Shown one piece after another: positions 1-5,390 of a DNA stretch of 5,391 bases. The stretch lies in the NCBI GenBank assembly GCA_902803275.1, contig CADCPE010000197.1, positions 1-5,391 on the forward strand. The letters are read 5' to 3'. Both the position numbers and the translations under genes were made by a program. Under the pieces are notes generated by a model. The model saw only the letters and a program-made list of their open reading frames with translations, did no database searches and had not been told where the DNA came from. The first letter of the stretch is position 1, and every line of letters starts with the position of its first letter. This stretch comes from an uncultured Erysipelotrichaceae bacterium. GTDB taxonomy: Bacteria; Bacillota_I; Bacilli_A; Erysipelotrichales; Erysipelotrichaceae.

Positions 1-1
1 C

Positions 2-277
2 TATACCTATGCCGATGAATTCAAGGCCTTCATGTCCAAAGGTCTCAAGCAGTTCCAGTCCGGAGACCGTCTTGATTTCTATTTTGATTATTATGATATG
101 CAGGGAAAATTCCTGAAGAAAGAGACATACGGAGGCACATTGCTTATTGCCAACCCTGACTACCTCACTGTATCAGCCAGGGAATTGAAGAACTGCGATA
201 TTGTTTTCAATGGTGTTCTGACCGATGTATATCAGCGTCAGTTTTTGACCGAACAGATCGAATACCATATAGATTGA
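2..277 (+). CDS. C-terminal fragment of a probable clostripain-family (C11) cysteine peptidase, 5' end outside the window
   Basis: The reading frame is open from base 2 to the TGA at 275-277, so only about the last 91 residues are visible; the ATG at 32 is probably internal because the frame continues upstream without a stop. The segment GDRLDFYFDYYDMQGKF and the ending TDVYQRQFLTEQI resemble, from memory, the C-terminal part of clostripain-like C11 peptidases, where a 'GDkIDFlCDYYdYdGnY' stretch is followed by an Ig-like strand region and a 'DIYnqeYWT' motif. The catalytic His-Cys domain would lie upstream and is not seen, so activity cannot be judged. Proteins of this family are usually secreted or surface proteases. 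The gene converges on the membrane-protein gene at 288-740 and ends at a hairpin terminator. The peptidase assignment is fairly likely but rests on a short fragment. Confidence 0.6.
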   Translation, partial: YTYADEFKAFMSKGLKQFQSGDRLDFYFDYYDMQGKFLKKETYGGTLLIANPDYLTVSARELKNCDIVFNGVLTDVYQRQFLTEQIEYHID

Positions 278-310
278 AAGAGCCGGATCACAATGATCCG
301 ACTCTTTTTT
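277..310. terminator. Rho-independent terminator shared by two convergent genes
   Basis: CGGATCA (284-290) pairs with TGATCCG (294-300) around a CAA loop. After one C/A mismatch the stem continues with AAAGAG (277-282) against CTCTTT (302-307). On the plus strand a run of six T (305-310) follows, which is a strong terminator for the peptidase gene. On the minus strand the T run is short (CTCTTTC), so termination in that direction is probably weaker. The stop codon of the minus-strand membrane-protein gene lies at 288-290, inside the stem. Confidence 0.85.
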
Positions 311-740
311 CTCTTTCCATTCTTTCGTATTCCAGTTTTACATTTTCTATTATCAGCATTATGATTATGTTCACGATCACCGAAACGACCATCGATACCA
401 GGTTCCTTGGTACTCCTACACCTAAACTGGTGATGAAGTTGAAGATCTCAAAAGCTATCACCACAAGGGTAATGAGCAAGGCCGAATTATGCTGGCTGGG
501 ATCCTTTGAAGTCCTATTCAGAATATAGTAGCTGACAAACAGCAGAGCCATGTTTATCAGCAGCTTGGCTACTGATAAAAACATCTCGGTCTGGTTTTTC
601 TTTATGGCCTCATATACCGCATCGTCTTTTGCTGCTATCAAAAGCAGGACCAGAAGCAATGCAAATGCCAGCGCACTGAGCAATTGAATGATACTGAAGA
701 ACTTTAACAGTTTCTGTGATTTTTCCAGTTTTTTGTTCAT
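288..740 (-). CDS. Unrecognised four-helix integral membrane protein (150 aa)
   Basis: I do not recognise this family. The 150-residue product has a short basic N-terminus and four hydrophobic segments at about residues 14-37, 54-74, 86-106 and 113-132, then a charged tail (about 133-147) rich in Glu, Lys and Arg. A polar loop (38-53) and a second one (about 76-85) separate the helices. No catalytic motif or signal-peptide cleavage site is visible, and it looks like a small DUF-type membrane protein. The ATG at 738-740 is preceded by GAGGGTG (743-749), a reasonable ribosome binding site. A possible promoter at 761-789 sits downstream of the polysaccharide operon's terminator, so the gene is probably transcribed separately. 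Its last codons and stop fall inside the bidirectional terminator at 277-310. It could be related to the neighbouring surface operon, but nothing in the sequence shows that. Confidence 0.8.
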   Translation of the reverse strand: MNKKLEKSQKLLKFFSIIQLLSALAFALLLVLLLIAAKDDAVYEAIKKNQTEMFLSVAKLLINMALLFVSYYILNRTSKDPSQHNSALLITLVVIAFEIFNFITSLGVGVPRNLVSMVVSVIVNIIIMLIIENVKLEYERMEREKRVGSL

Positions 741-742
741 AA

Positions 743-749
743 CACCCTC
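743..749 (-). promoter_or_regulatory. Ribosome binding site of the 150-aa membrane-protein gene
   Basis: On the minus strand the sequence reads TGAGGGTGTT directly before the ATG. Its GAGG core lies about 5 nt from the start, which supports the chosen start codon. Confidence 0.65.
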
Positions 750-760
750 ACTTAATTACT

Positions 761-789
761 ATGATACTATCTTCATATGTTTCGTACAA
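761..789 (-). promoter_or_regulatory. Possible sigma-70/sigma-A type promoter for the 150-aa membrane-protein gene
   Basis: On the minus strand TATCAT (761-766) matches the -10 consensus TATAAT at five of six positions. It lies 17 nt from TTGTAC (784-789), which matches only the TTG of the -35 consensus. The spacing is ideal and the position, between the upstream terminator hairpin and the ribosome binding site, is sensible, but the -35 box is weak. Confidence 0.4.
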
Positions 790-802
790 AAACAGTAGTT
801 TT

Positions 803-825
803 AAAAGCTCCCGATATGGGAGCTT
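803..825 (-). terminator. Probable Rho-independent terminator of the polysaccharide operon
   Basis: AAGCTCCC (805-812) and GGGAGCTT (818-825) form a perfect 8-bp stem around a 5-nt loop. Read on the minus strand the stem ends in a run of four T, then AAAAC. The short T run makes it a moderate terminator. It stands about 95 nt beyond the stop codon of the last operon gene and just before the next gene's possible promoter, as expected for the end of a transcript. On the plus strand no T run follows. Confidence 0.6.
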
Positions 826-895
826 CAAACTGGTTATTCTTCGTTAATTTAAGCTAAACCCGCATTTTTCAAACTGCCCTTTTGTTTTGGCAATT

Positions 896-911
896 TCAGC
901 TGAAAAGCTGA
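896..911 (-). other. Small hairpin just after the last operon gene
   Basis: TCAGCT (896-901) and AGCTGA (906-911) form a 6-bp stem with a 4-nt loop, about 9 nt beyond the stop codon of the 167-aa secreted-protein gene. No T run follows on either strand, so it is not a standard terminator. It may protect the 3' end of the message or mean nothing. The rest of the 741-919 spacer shows only the possible promoter, the ribosome binding site and the terminator listed separately. Confidence 0.3.
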
Positions 912-919
912 TTCAGGTA

Positions 920-1423
920 TTATTCAATACCGGTATTAACTACCGGAGCATATTTGCCAAAAGTGATATAGAAAGCACATGGTGAAGTTGAAGACAATGT
1001 TACAGTCAATGTCGAACCACTGATAGTACCGGGAACCAATTCATATGTACCGGTATTTTCGTTTGTGATGTGTACTAAGCCTGCACCCGTAGCACCAGTA
1101 AGCAGATTGCCCATATTGAAAGCTAATGTAACGCCCTCATGAGTAGGCAGATCATCGCCGTTTACTACAGCAATATCGAAATATTCGGAAACATGAGTGT
1201 TATAAGGCAATGTCATCTTTGTTGAATCATATGCTTCATATCCAAGAATAGTAAGTCTAACTCTTTTGCCTCTGCTTAGAACCTGGTATGACTTTGCGGC
1301 TTCGACGTATGCTGATTCATAAGTATCAACAGTACCTGCTGTTGGACTATCATCAGCTGATATCGTTTCTAAACAAGCCAAGACTAATAGTACTCCCATC
1401 AAAATCACTAATAGTTTTTTCAT
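920..1423 (-). CDS. Small secreted protein, probable lipoprotein, with a beta-rich surface-type domain (167 aa)
   Basis: The N-terminus is a classic export signal: MKK, a hydrophobic core (residues 4-16), then LVLAC with Cys17 in a usable lipobox. A signal-peptidase I site after ISA (residues 21-23) is the alternative. Residues 53-155 are rich in Val, Thr, Gly and Ser in alternating strand-like patterns. The run VHITNENTGTYELVPGTI followed by LTVTLSSTSPCAFYITF resembles the beta-sandwich modules of large Firmicutes surface proteins, where a 'SPfAfv' motif closes the domain; this comparison is from memory. The protein ends abruptly at APVVNTGIE without a membrane helix. The gene starts 2 nt after the LCP stop codon, and its ribosome binding site AAGGAG lies within the last LCP codons, so it belongs to the same operon. 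Its function is unknown; a surface-exposed partner of the polysaccharide machinery is a guess. Confidence 0.75.
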   Translation of the reverse strand: MKKLLVILMGVLLVLACLETISADDSPTAGTVDTYESAYVEAAKSYQVLSRGKRVRLTILGYEAYDSTKMTLPYNTHVSEYFDIAVVNGDDLPTHEGVTLAFNMGNLLTGATGAGLVHITNENTGTYELVPGTISGSTLTVTLSSTSPCAFYITFGKYAPVVNTGIE

Positions 1424-1425
1424 AC

Positions 1426-2418
1426 CTATTCTCCTTCTTTGTAGAAAAGATCTACGATAATCTCATCAAAAGCCGATCTATCAATAATGAATTCATCGAA
1501 CTTCTCAGGCTTCTGCACATTGCCCGGAATCCTGTATCCGTCTATTCCGTTTTCTTTATATTCTTTAAAATAATTCAGATAATTTTCAATCGAACCTCTG
1601 GTAAGATTAGAAGAACATTTCTCCAGCAATCCTACCAATCTACTTAAAGACAGATCCAAATCACCATCACTTGATTTATTTAAAGAATTCAAAATGAAAT
1701 CAAGATATAGCTGCTGACGATTCAATCTTGCGGTAGCAGAATACTCTTCATTAATATCGCGCGACCTAAGAAATGTCTCAATGCTTTCTTTATCAATATG
1801 ATACGTATATCCTGCGACATACTTCTCATCAACATGTGATAAGGAATCATCTTCAAGAACGATCTCTGTTTCACCGAAAACATCTACCAGATCCGGCAGG
1901 ATATCCAAAGGCAAAACTACATAGTGGTCCAGCAGGATGCCATTGAGTAATGCGGAAATGCTTCTTAAAGCATTCCTTGCTCGGGCTGAAGGCAAACTGC
2001 CACCAAAAGGGTATGCTACTGCAATCTGCGAAGTAAACGCTTTTACAACATCTCCCTCGCTATCACACTCATACACCAGAGCCATTGTATCACGCGGAAT
2101 CGACAATTGCGAAATCTTTTTTTCATCACGGTTAAAAACGACCAGACTCATGAAATCAGATTGGCCTGATAATGGATCGCCCTGATCGCCATCAACTCCC
2201 ATAAATGTTAAGGTCGTGATGCTTTGATTATATTTGTATTCTTTGCCTTCAAAGCTGATATTCAGATAGCCATCATTCTGGGTGATTTCATCAGTGTGAT
2301 CATTTTGATCATACTTGGCGAAATGGGCTTTTTGAATAGCCAGATAGGCGCAAAGATAAACGGCAATAAAAATGACAACGACCCACAACAGGAAATTTCT
2401 TACTATTTTTTTATTCAT
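1426..2418 (-). CDS. LytR-CpsA-Psr (LCP) family protein, probable polysaccharide-to-wall ligase (330 aa)
   Basis: LCP enzymes sit in the membrane with the catalytic domain outside and transfer undecaprenyl-linked polymers, such as capsule or teichoic acid, to peptidoglycan. Here one membrane helix (about residues 8-29) is followed by the LCP domain (about 68-245). Visible family motifs are MGVDGD (73-78), LSIPRDT (105-111) with the lipid-phosphate-binding Arg109, FGG (138-140), FLRSRD (216-221) with Arg218 and Arg220, and ARLNRQQ (230-236). Two positions are unusual: the common 'RSD' motif reads GQSDFM (85-90) with Gln86, and the Asp usually found before the last Arg motif is not clear (EEYSATAR). 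The residues after about 250 form a charged, partly helical tail without a known domain. The ATG overlaps the end of the sortase gene by 8 nt and has no clear Shine-Dalgarno sequence, which suggests translational coupling. Its place next to cpsBCD makes capsule or exopolysaccharide attachment the likely role. Confidence 0.88.
   Translation of the reverse strand: MNKKIVRNFLLWVVVIFIAVYLCAYLAIQKAHFAKYDQNDHTDEITQNDGYLNISFEGKEYKYNQSITTLTFMGVDGDQGDPLSGQSDFMSLVVFNRDEKKISQLSIPRDTMALVYECDSEGDVVKAFTSQIAVAYPFGGSLPSARARNALRSISALLNGILLDHYVVLPLDILPDLVDVFGETEIVLEDDSLSHVDEKYVAGYTYHIDKESIETFLRSRDINEEYSATARLNRQQLYLDFILNSLNKSSDGDLDLSLSRLVGLLEKCSSNLTRGSIENYLNYFKEYKENGIDGYRIPGNVQKPEKFDEFIIDRSAFDEIIVDLFYKEGE
1431..1436 (-). 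promoter_or_regulatory. Strong ribosome binding site of the 167-aa secreted-protein gene, inside the LCP gene
   Basis: On the minus strand AAGGAG lies 7 nt before the ATG at 1421-1423. It is formed by the final Lys-Glu-Gly-Glu codons of the LCP gene. This is the best ribosome binding site of the operon genes in view and fixes the start of the downstream gene. Confidence 0.8.
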
Positions 2419-3208
2419 AATAGAAAGTGTTAATCAATTTACACAAAACGATCTCCCTTTTTTCCGGAGTTCTGATTACGCAAGTCTGTAAAGTTAAAAA
2501 CTTATCTTCATAATTGCATTCAACGCCTGTATCATAGAATTGCACGTTCTTGATTTCGTACATATATTTCTGAAAATAGGCTTTATCGTAATCGGCATAA
2601 TAGTAAACCAAATTAGGTTCAGGATACTGCAAGCCGTTTTCTTCATACAGTTCAACATGGAAGACCGCTGCGATCACATATTCTCTTAATTCGTTTTCCA
2701 GCAGCAAATATACTGTCTTATTATCTTCATAATTTTCCTGATCGACCAAATTCTTTAAAGGCGTAAAACGGATCACGCCTTCAGGATCATATATCTCATT
2801 AACGACATGTCCATAGATAACGGTATTCTGTGAATCATATCTGGTATTGAAATCCTCAAATACCGTTCCATACAGATTGTATTCCTTTGTATAGAAATCT
2901 AAATGTAAATAACGTTCATTATTCGGATAAAAAACGACCGGTTCATTTATTAAGCCCGATTCAAAGAAAACCTGACCAATATAATCGGAATTAATATTAT
3001 GTTTTTCATTCCATAAACTGCGATATTCTTCTCTCTTATCTTCAGGAATCAGATATCTGATCGGTTCCGATTCACTTGTAGGATCGGCTGTGAGTTCATC
3101 GTTCGGCTCTTCTTCGCCAGCTTTCTGGCTGCATCCGATCAGCGAAAACAAGATCAGAACCAGACAAAGAAACTTAAATAGACTATTCCTTTTCGTTTTC
3201 TTTTCCAT
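2411..3208 (-). CDS. srtB: Class B sortase-like transpeptidase with a lipoprotein signal (265 aa from the preferred start)
   Basis: Sortases cleave a sorting motif with a Cys-His-Arg active site and join the protein to an amine acceptor outside the cell. Counting from the preferred ATG at 3206-3208, the N-terminus has Lys and Arg (residues 3-7), a hydrophobic core (about 10-24) and LIGC with Cys26, an ideal lipobox, where sortases normally have an uncleaved membrane helix. A Glu-rich linker (about 32-50) precedes the sortase domain. NTVIYGHVV carries His134, TLQTC carries Cys243, and Arg251 lies eight residues later (REIVLCKL). The pattern YLHLDFYTKEYNLYGTVFED before the His fits class B. The symbol is at family level only. 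The open frame extends to an ATG at 3268, but that extension lies wholly in the tandem repeat of cpsD and reads as repeated ESTM units, so the start before MEKKTKRN, preceded by GGAAAG, fits a signal peptide better. The gene overlaps cpsD by 26 nt and the LCP gene by 8 nt. No protein with a complete sorting signal is visible in the window. Confidence 0.85.
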   Translation of the reverse strand: MEKKTKRNSLFKFLCLVLILFSLIGCSQKAGEEEPNDELTADPTSESEPIRYLIPEDKREEYRSLWNEKHNINSDYIGQVFFESGLINEPVVFYPNNERYLHLDFYTKEYNLYGTVFEDFNTRYDSQNTVIYGHVVNEIYDPEGVIRFTPLKNLVDQENYEDNKTVYLLLENELREYVIAAVFHVELYEENGLQYPEPNLVYYYADYDKAYFQKYMYEIKNVQFYDTGVECNYEDKFLTLQTCVIRTPEKREIVLCKLINTFYYE

Positions 3209-3923
3209 AGTACTTTCCATAATAGGAACCATAGTACTTTCCGTAATAAGAACCATAGTACTTTCCATAATAGGAATTCTTTTTCATTTGAACTTTATTC
3301 AATACGACGCCGAGTATCTTTGTGCCGGAAACCTTCAGCTGGTTGATCGTTCTTCTGATAAAGTTTACACTGTTTTCTTCCGGAACAATAATCAAAACAA
3401 CGCCATCACAGCTGTCGGCAATAAGTGAAGCATCGACCGCAACCGAAATCGGTGGAGAATCAACGATCACATAATCAAATTGTTTTCTGACCGTCTTGAT
3501 CAATGTACGGTATTTGTTTGAGTCCAGTAACTCTGTGGCGTTTGGAACAACTGGGCCTGAAAAAATGACAGAAAGACCAGGGATATGTGTAGCATATTTG
3601 ACGGAATTGATCTCACTTTGTCCGGAAAGGTAATGCGACAGGCCCAGAATCGGAGAACCATCTTTGGTTTTAACGCCCAACCTGGAAACATGAACTGATT
3701 TTCTGATATCAGTATCTATAAACAATACTTTTTTGCCGTTTTCCACAAGCGATCTTGCGATATCGAATGATAATTGTGATTTGCCTTCATCTGGAGCAAC
3801 AGATGTAAACAGGATAACTTTAACATCATCCCCTGAAAACTGAAGATTTGTACGAATAGATCTTAAAGATTCTTTTAATAAATTTGACTGTTCAGATAGC
3901 TTATTGAAATATACCTTCTTCAC
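3183..3923 (-). CDS. cpsD: CpsD-type bacterial tyrosine kinase (BY-kinase) of capsule/exopolysaccharide synthesis (246 aa)
   Basis: CpsD (Wze, EpsD, CapB-like) is a cytoplasmic P-loop ATPase that autophosphorylates C-terminal tyrosines when bound to the CpsC adaptor, and cycling of this phosphorylation controls polymer length and export. Visible motifs are the Walker A SVAPDEGKSQ (41-50, Lys48), the Walker A' VLFIDTDIRKS (66-76, Asp70 and Asp72) and the Walker B YVIVDSPP (151-158, Asp155). The length is normal for the split Gram-positive form. The tail (218-239) is a strikingly regular cluster of six YY pairs, each followed by Gly and then Lys or Ser, giving twelve tyrosines, encoded by a 24-bp tandem repeat. 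The Walker A has Asp45 and Gln50 where PGEGKST is usual. The start is GTG (3921-3923), which overlaps the cpsC TGA. Just upstream is only a weak AGG-type site, so coupling to cpsC is likely. The 3' end overlaps the sortase start. Confidence 0.95.
   Translation of the reverse strand: MKKVYFNKLSEQSNLLKESLRSIRTNLQFSGDDVKVILFTSVAPDEGKSQLSFDIARSLVENGKKVLFIDTDIRKSVHVSRLGVKTKDGSPILGLSHYLSGQSEINSVKYATHIPGLSVIFSGPVVPNATELLDSNKYRTLIKTVRKQFDYVIVDSPPISVAVDASLIADSCDGVVLIIVPEENSVNFIRRTINQLKVSGTKILGVVLNKVQMKKNSYYGKYYGSYYGKYYGSYYGKYYGKENEKE
3205..3276. repeat. Three tandem 24-bp repeats encoding the CpsD tyrosine tail
   Basis: Copies lie at 3205-3228, 3229-3252 and 3253-3276. Copies one and three are identical, and the middle copy differs at 3243 (G for A) and 3249 (A for G). 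Each unit is built from two similar 12-bp halves and encodes one eight-residue YYGKYYGS-type block on the minus strand. Because 24 is a multiple of three, loss or gain of a unit keeps the cpsD frame and changes the tail by four tyrosines. The sortase reading frame also runs open through all three copies, and the preferred sortase ATG (3206-3208) sits at the left end of the array. Confidence 0.9.
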
Positions 3924-4690
3924 TGATCTCTACCTGCTTTCTTTTTGTTATCATGCTTTTTCTTTTCAGCAGTTTTTGTCAAAGTATCATCTTCGCTTTC
4001 TTCATATGGAACCGAGCCCAAGACGGCCAGACCTAATTTTCTTTCAACATCTTCTTCAAATCTGATAGTGTCATTCAACAGCCAGGAAGCAATAACGACA
4101 CCACTTGAAAGAACGAATCCTGCCAAAGCCCCGATAATCGTATTCTTTGCAACGGTCGGTGATACTTTGTTTTTATCTACATAACCATAATGCAAGATAG
4201 ACGGCTCTTTCTGTCCCATTTTATCTGATATAAAAGTCTTGGAAACATTAGCAAACTCATCTACGATCTTTTTTGCGTTGTTTGGATCTTCATCAATAAC
4301 GGATATTGAAATAATATGTGTATTGCTCTTGTTGGCAACAGATAATCTGTTCTGTAAAGCTTTATAATTTGTTTCCAATTTAAGATTACTGATCACTCTG
4401 TCAACGACGGGTCTGCTTTGAATAACTTCCATATAGTCAGTAGCCAGGTTATTACCGATCTGAATATCGGTTAATGAGGAAATAATACTGGTTGAATCCA
4501 ATATGTATAATTGGACAGTTGATCTGTACATCGGTGTTGCCAGGAATTCAAAACAGCCAAAGGTCAAAAGACCTGCAACAACCGTTACTAAAGCGATAGA
4601 CTTCCAATGACTGAGCAGTTCAAAAAACGCTTCAACCAGATCGATCTCATCTTCTTCGTTTTCTATATAATTCTGTCTGTTATCTTCCAT
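3920..4690 (-). CDS. cpsC: CpsC-type Wzz-domain membrane adaptor, activator of the CpsD kinase (256 aa)
   Basis: CpsC (Wzd, CapA-like) is the membrane half of the split tyrosine kinase and a chain-length co-regulator. An acidic cytoplasmic N-terminus (residues 1-18) leads into the Wzz motif region and the first helix (about 31-50), followed by PMYRSTVQLYI (53-63), typical of the family. The extracellular part (about 52-180) includes TDYMEVIQSRPVVDRVI (84-100) and the ISISVIDEDPNNAKKI block (127-142), both usual in Wzz proteins. After Pro178 a second helix (about 184-205) precedes the cytoplasmic segment DTIRFEEDVERKLGLAVLGSVP (207-228), the family's conserved end. A charged Lys-rich tail (240-254) follows and probably meets CpsD. 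The ATG overlaps the end of cpsB by 11 nt, with GGTGAAG a few bases before it as a plausible ribosome binding site. The stop overlaps the cpsD GTG by 4 nt. Confidence 0.94.
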   Translation of the reverse strand: MEDNRQNYIENEEDEIDLVEAFFELLSHWKSIALVTVVAGLLTFGCFEFLATPMYRSTVQLYILDSTSIISSLTDIQIGNNLATDYMEVIQSRPVVDRVISNLKLETNYKALQNRLSVANKSNTHIISISVIDEDPNNAKKIVDEFANVSKTFISDKMGQKEPSILHYGYVDKNKVSPTVAKNTIIGALAGFVLSSGVVIASWLLNDTIRFEEDVERKLGLAVLGSVPYEESEDDTLTKTAEKKKHDNKKKAGRDQ

Positions 4691-5390
4691 TTTGCTTCAC
4701 CAATAATCTTTCAGCATTTAAATATAAGATCTCGTCAACATATTCCTTTTCAAAGTTCTGATACAGATATTCGGCGCATGCTTTCATATTTGGTTTTCGA
4801 TAATCCGTATCATGTGCATCTGTTGCAACAAAATCGACATATTTGTTTTTAAGCAGTCTATCCACAAATCTGAATATCTGTCTGTTTTCTTTTCTTATTA
4901 CAGAATTACTGTTTACCTGGATCAGGATTCCATTATCGATCAGTCTGCCGATATTGTCCATATCTTCCAACAGGCAGAAATATCTTTCAGCATGAGACAG
5001 TATCACTTTATGCCCGATCCTTGTTAAATTTATTGATTCGTTTAATAGCTTATTAAATGTAACATGGGGATCGAATTCTATCAACAGATAATCTGAATCA
5101 TTCATACTAAGAAATTCATTCTTATCTCCCATTTCCACATAATGCATGATCTCATTTCCGGGATACAGTCTGATATCGATACTGTTTTCAGCAAGTTTTT
5201 CCTGTAATTCTTTTACAAGTTTTTTAACAAATTCCGGATCGGCACTGTCAACATACTGTTTATAATGTGGAGTGCAGATAATATCGGTTATGTAATTATC
5301 CGCGGCAATTCTTGCGATATTCAGTGATTCTTCAATGTTCTGTGAACCATCATCGATACCGGGAAGGATGTGACTGTGAATATCAATCAC
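4680..5390 (-). CDS. cpsB: CpsB-type PHP-family protein-tyrosine phosphatase (236 aa, start at the window edge)
   Basis: CpsB (Wzh, YwqE-like) is a metal-dependent phosphatase of the PHP superfamily that removes phosphate from the CpsD tyrosine tail. Metal-ligand motifs are all present: DIHSHILPGIDDG (3-15, His5, His7, Asp14), TPHY (40-43, His42), GNE (78-80, Glu80), SHAERY (132-137, His133) and ATDAHD (189-194, Asp191, His193). The length is normal for the family. The first visible codon is GTG at 5388-5390. Since homologues typically begin with MIDIHSHILPG or a close variant, this GTG is probably the start, but the window ends one base further, so neither a ribosome binding site nor a slightly longer N-terminus can be checked. 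The stop overlaps cpsC by 11 nt. The operon promoter must lie to the right of the window. Confidence 0.93.
   Translation of the reverse strand: MIDIHSHILPGIDDGSQNIEESLNIARIAADNYITDIICTPHYKQYVDSADPEFVKKLVKELQEKLAENSIDIRLYPGNEIMHYVEMGDKNEFLSMNDSDYLLIEFDPHVTFNKLLNESINLTRIGHKVILSHAERYFCLLEDMDNIGRLIDNGILIQVNSNSVIRKENRQIFRFVDRLLKNKYVDFVATDAHDTDYRKPNMKACAEYLYQNFEKEYVDEILYLNAERLLVKQNGR

Noticed and set aside
871..890. Possible second terminator from GCC/GGC pairing around the TTTTGTTTT tract after the operon
   Set aside because: Only about four base pairs can form around a loop of about ten bases, and no T run follows on the minus strand. The hairpin at 803-825 is far better.
926..937. Perfect 12-bp palindrome AATACCGGTATT as a possible operator
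   Set aside because: It lies in the last codons of the secreted-protein gene (Asn-Thr-Gly-Ile), away from any promoter, and such a short palindrome can arise by chance.
1288..1647. A 119-codon plus-strand open frame opposite the LCP and secreted-protein genes
   Set aside because: It lies antisense to two genes with recognisable family motifs or a signal peptide and tight operon spacing, and its product shows no domain. It is a by-product of AT-rich coding on the other strand.
2297..2311. Two TGATCA palindromes 3 bp apart as a possible regulator site
   Set aside because: They fall inside the LCP coding region, where they encode part of an Asp/Asn/His-rich stretch, and no promoter is near.
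3209..3268. A 20-residue N-terminal extension of the sortase starting at the ATG at 3266-3268
   Set aside because: The extension consists only of the kinase repeat read in a second frame (ESTM units) and would put the Lys/Arg region and signal core far from the N-terminus. The later ATG gives a standard lipoprotein signal. The longer form is kept only as a possibility in the findings.
3205..3276. A CRISPR-like array
   Set aside because: The units are directly adjacent without unique spacers, lie inside a coding frame and encode the known tyrosine-rich tail. No cas genes are present.
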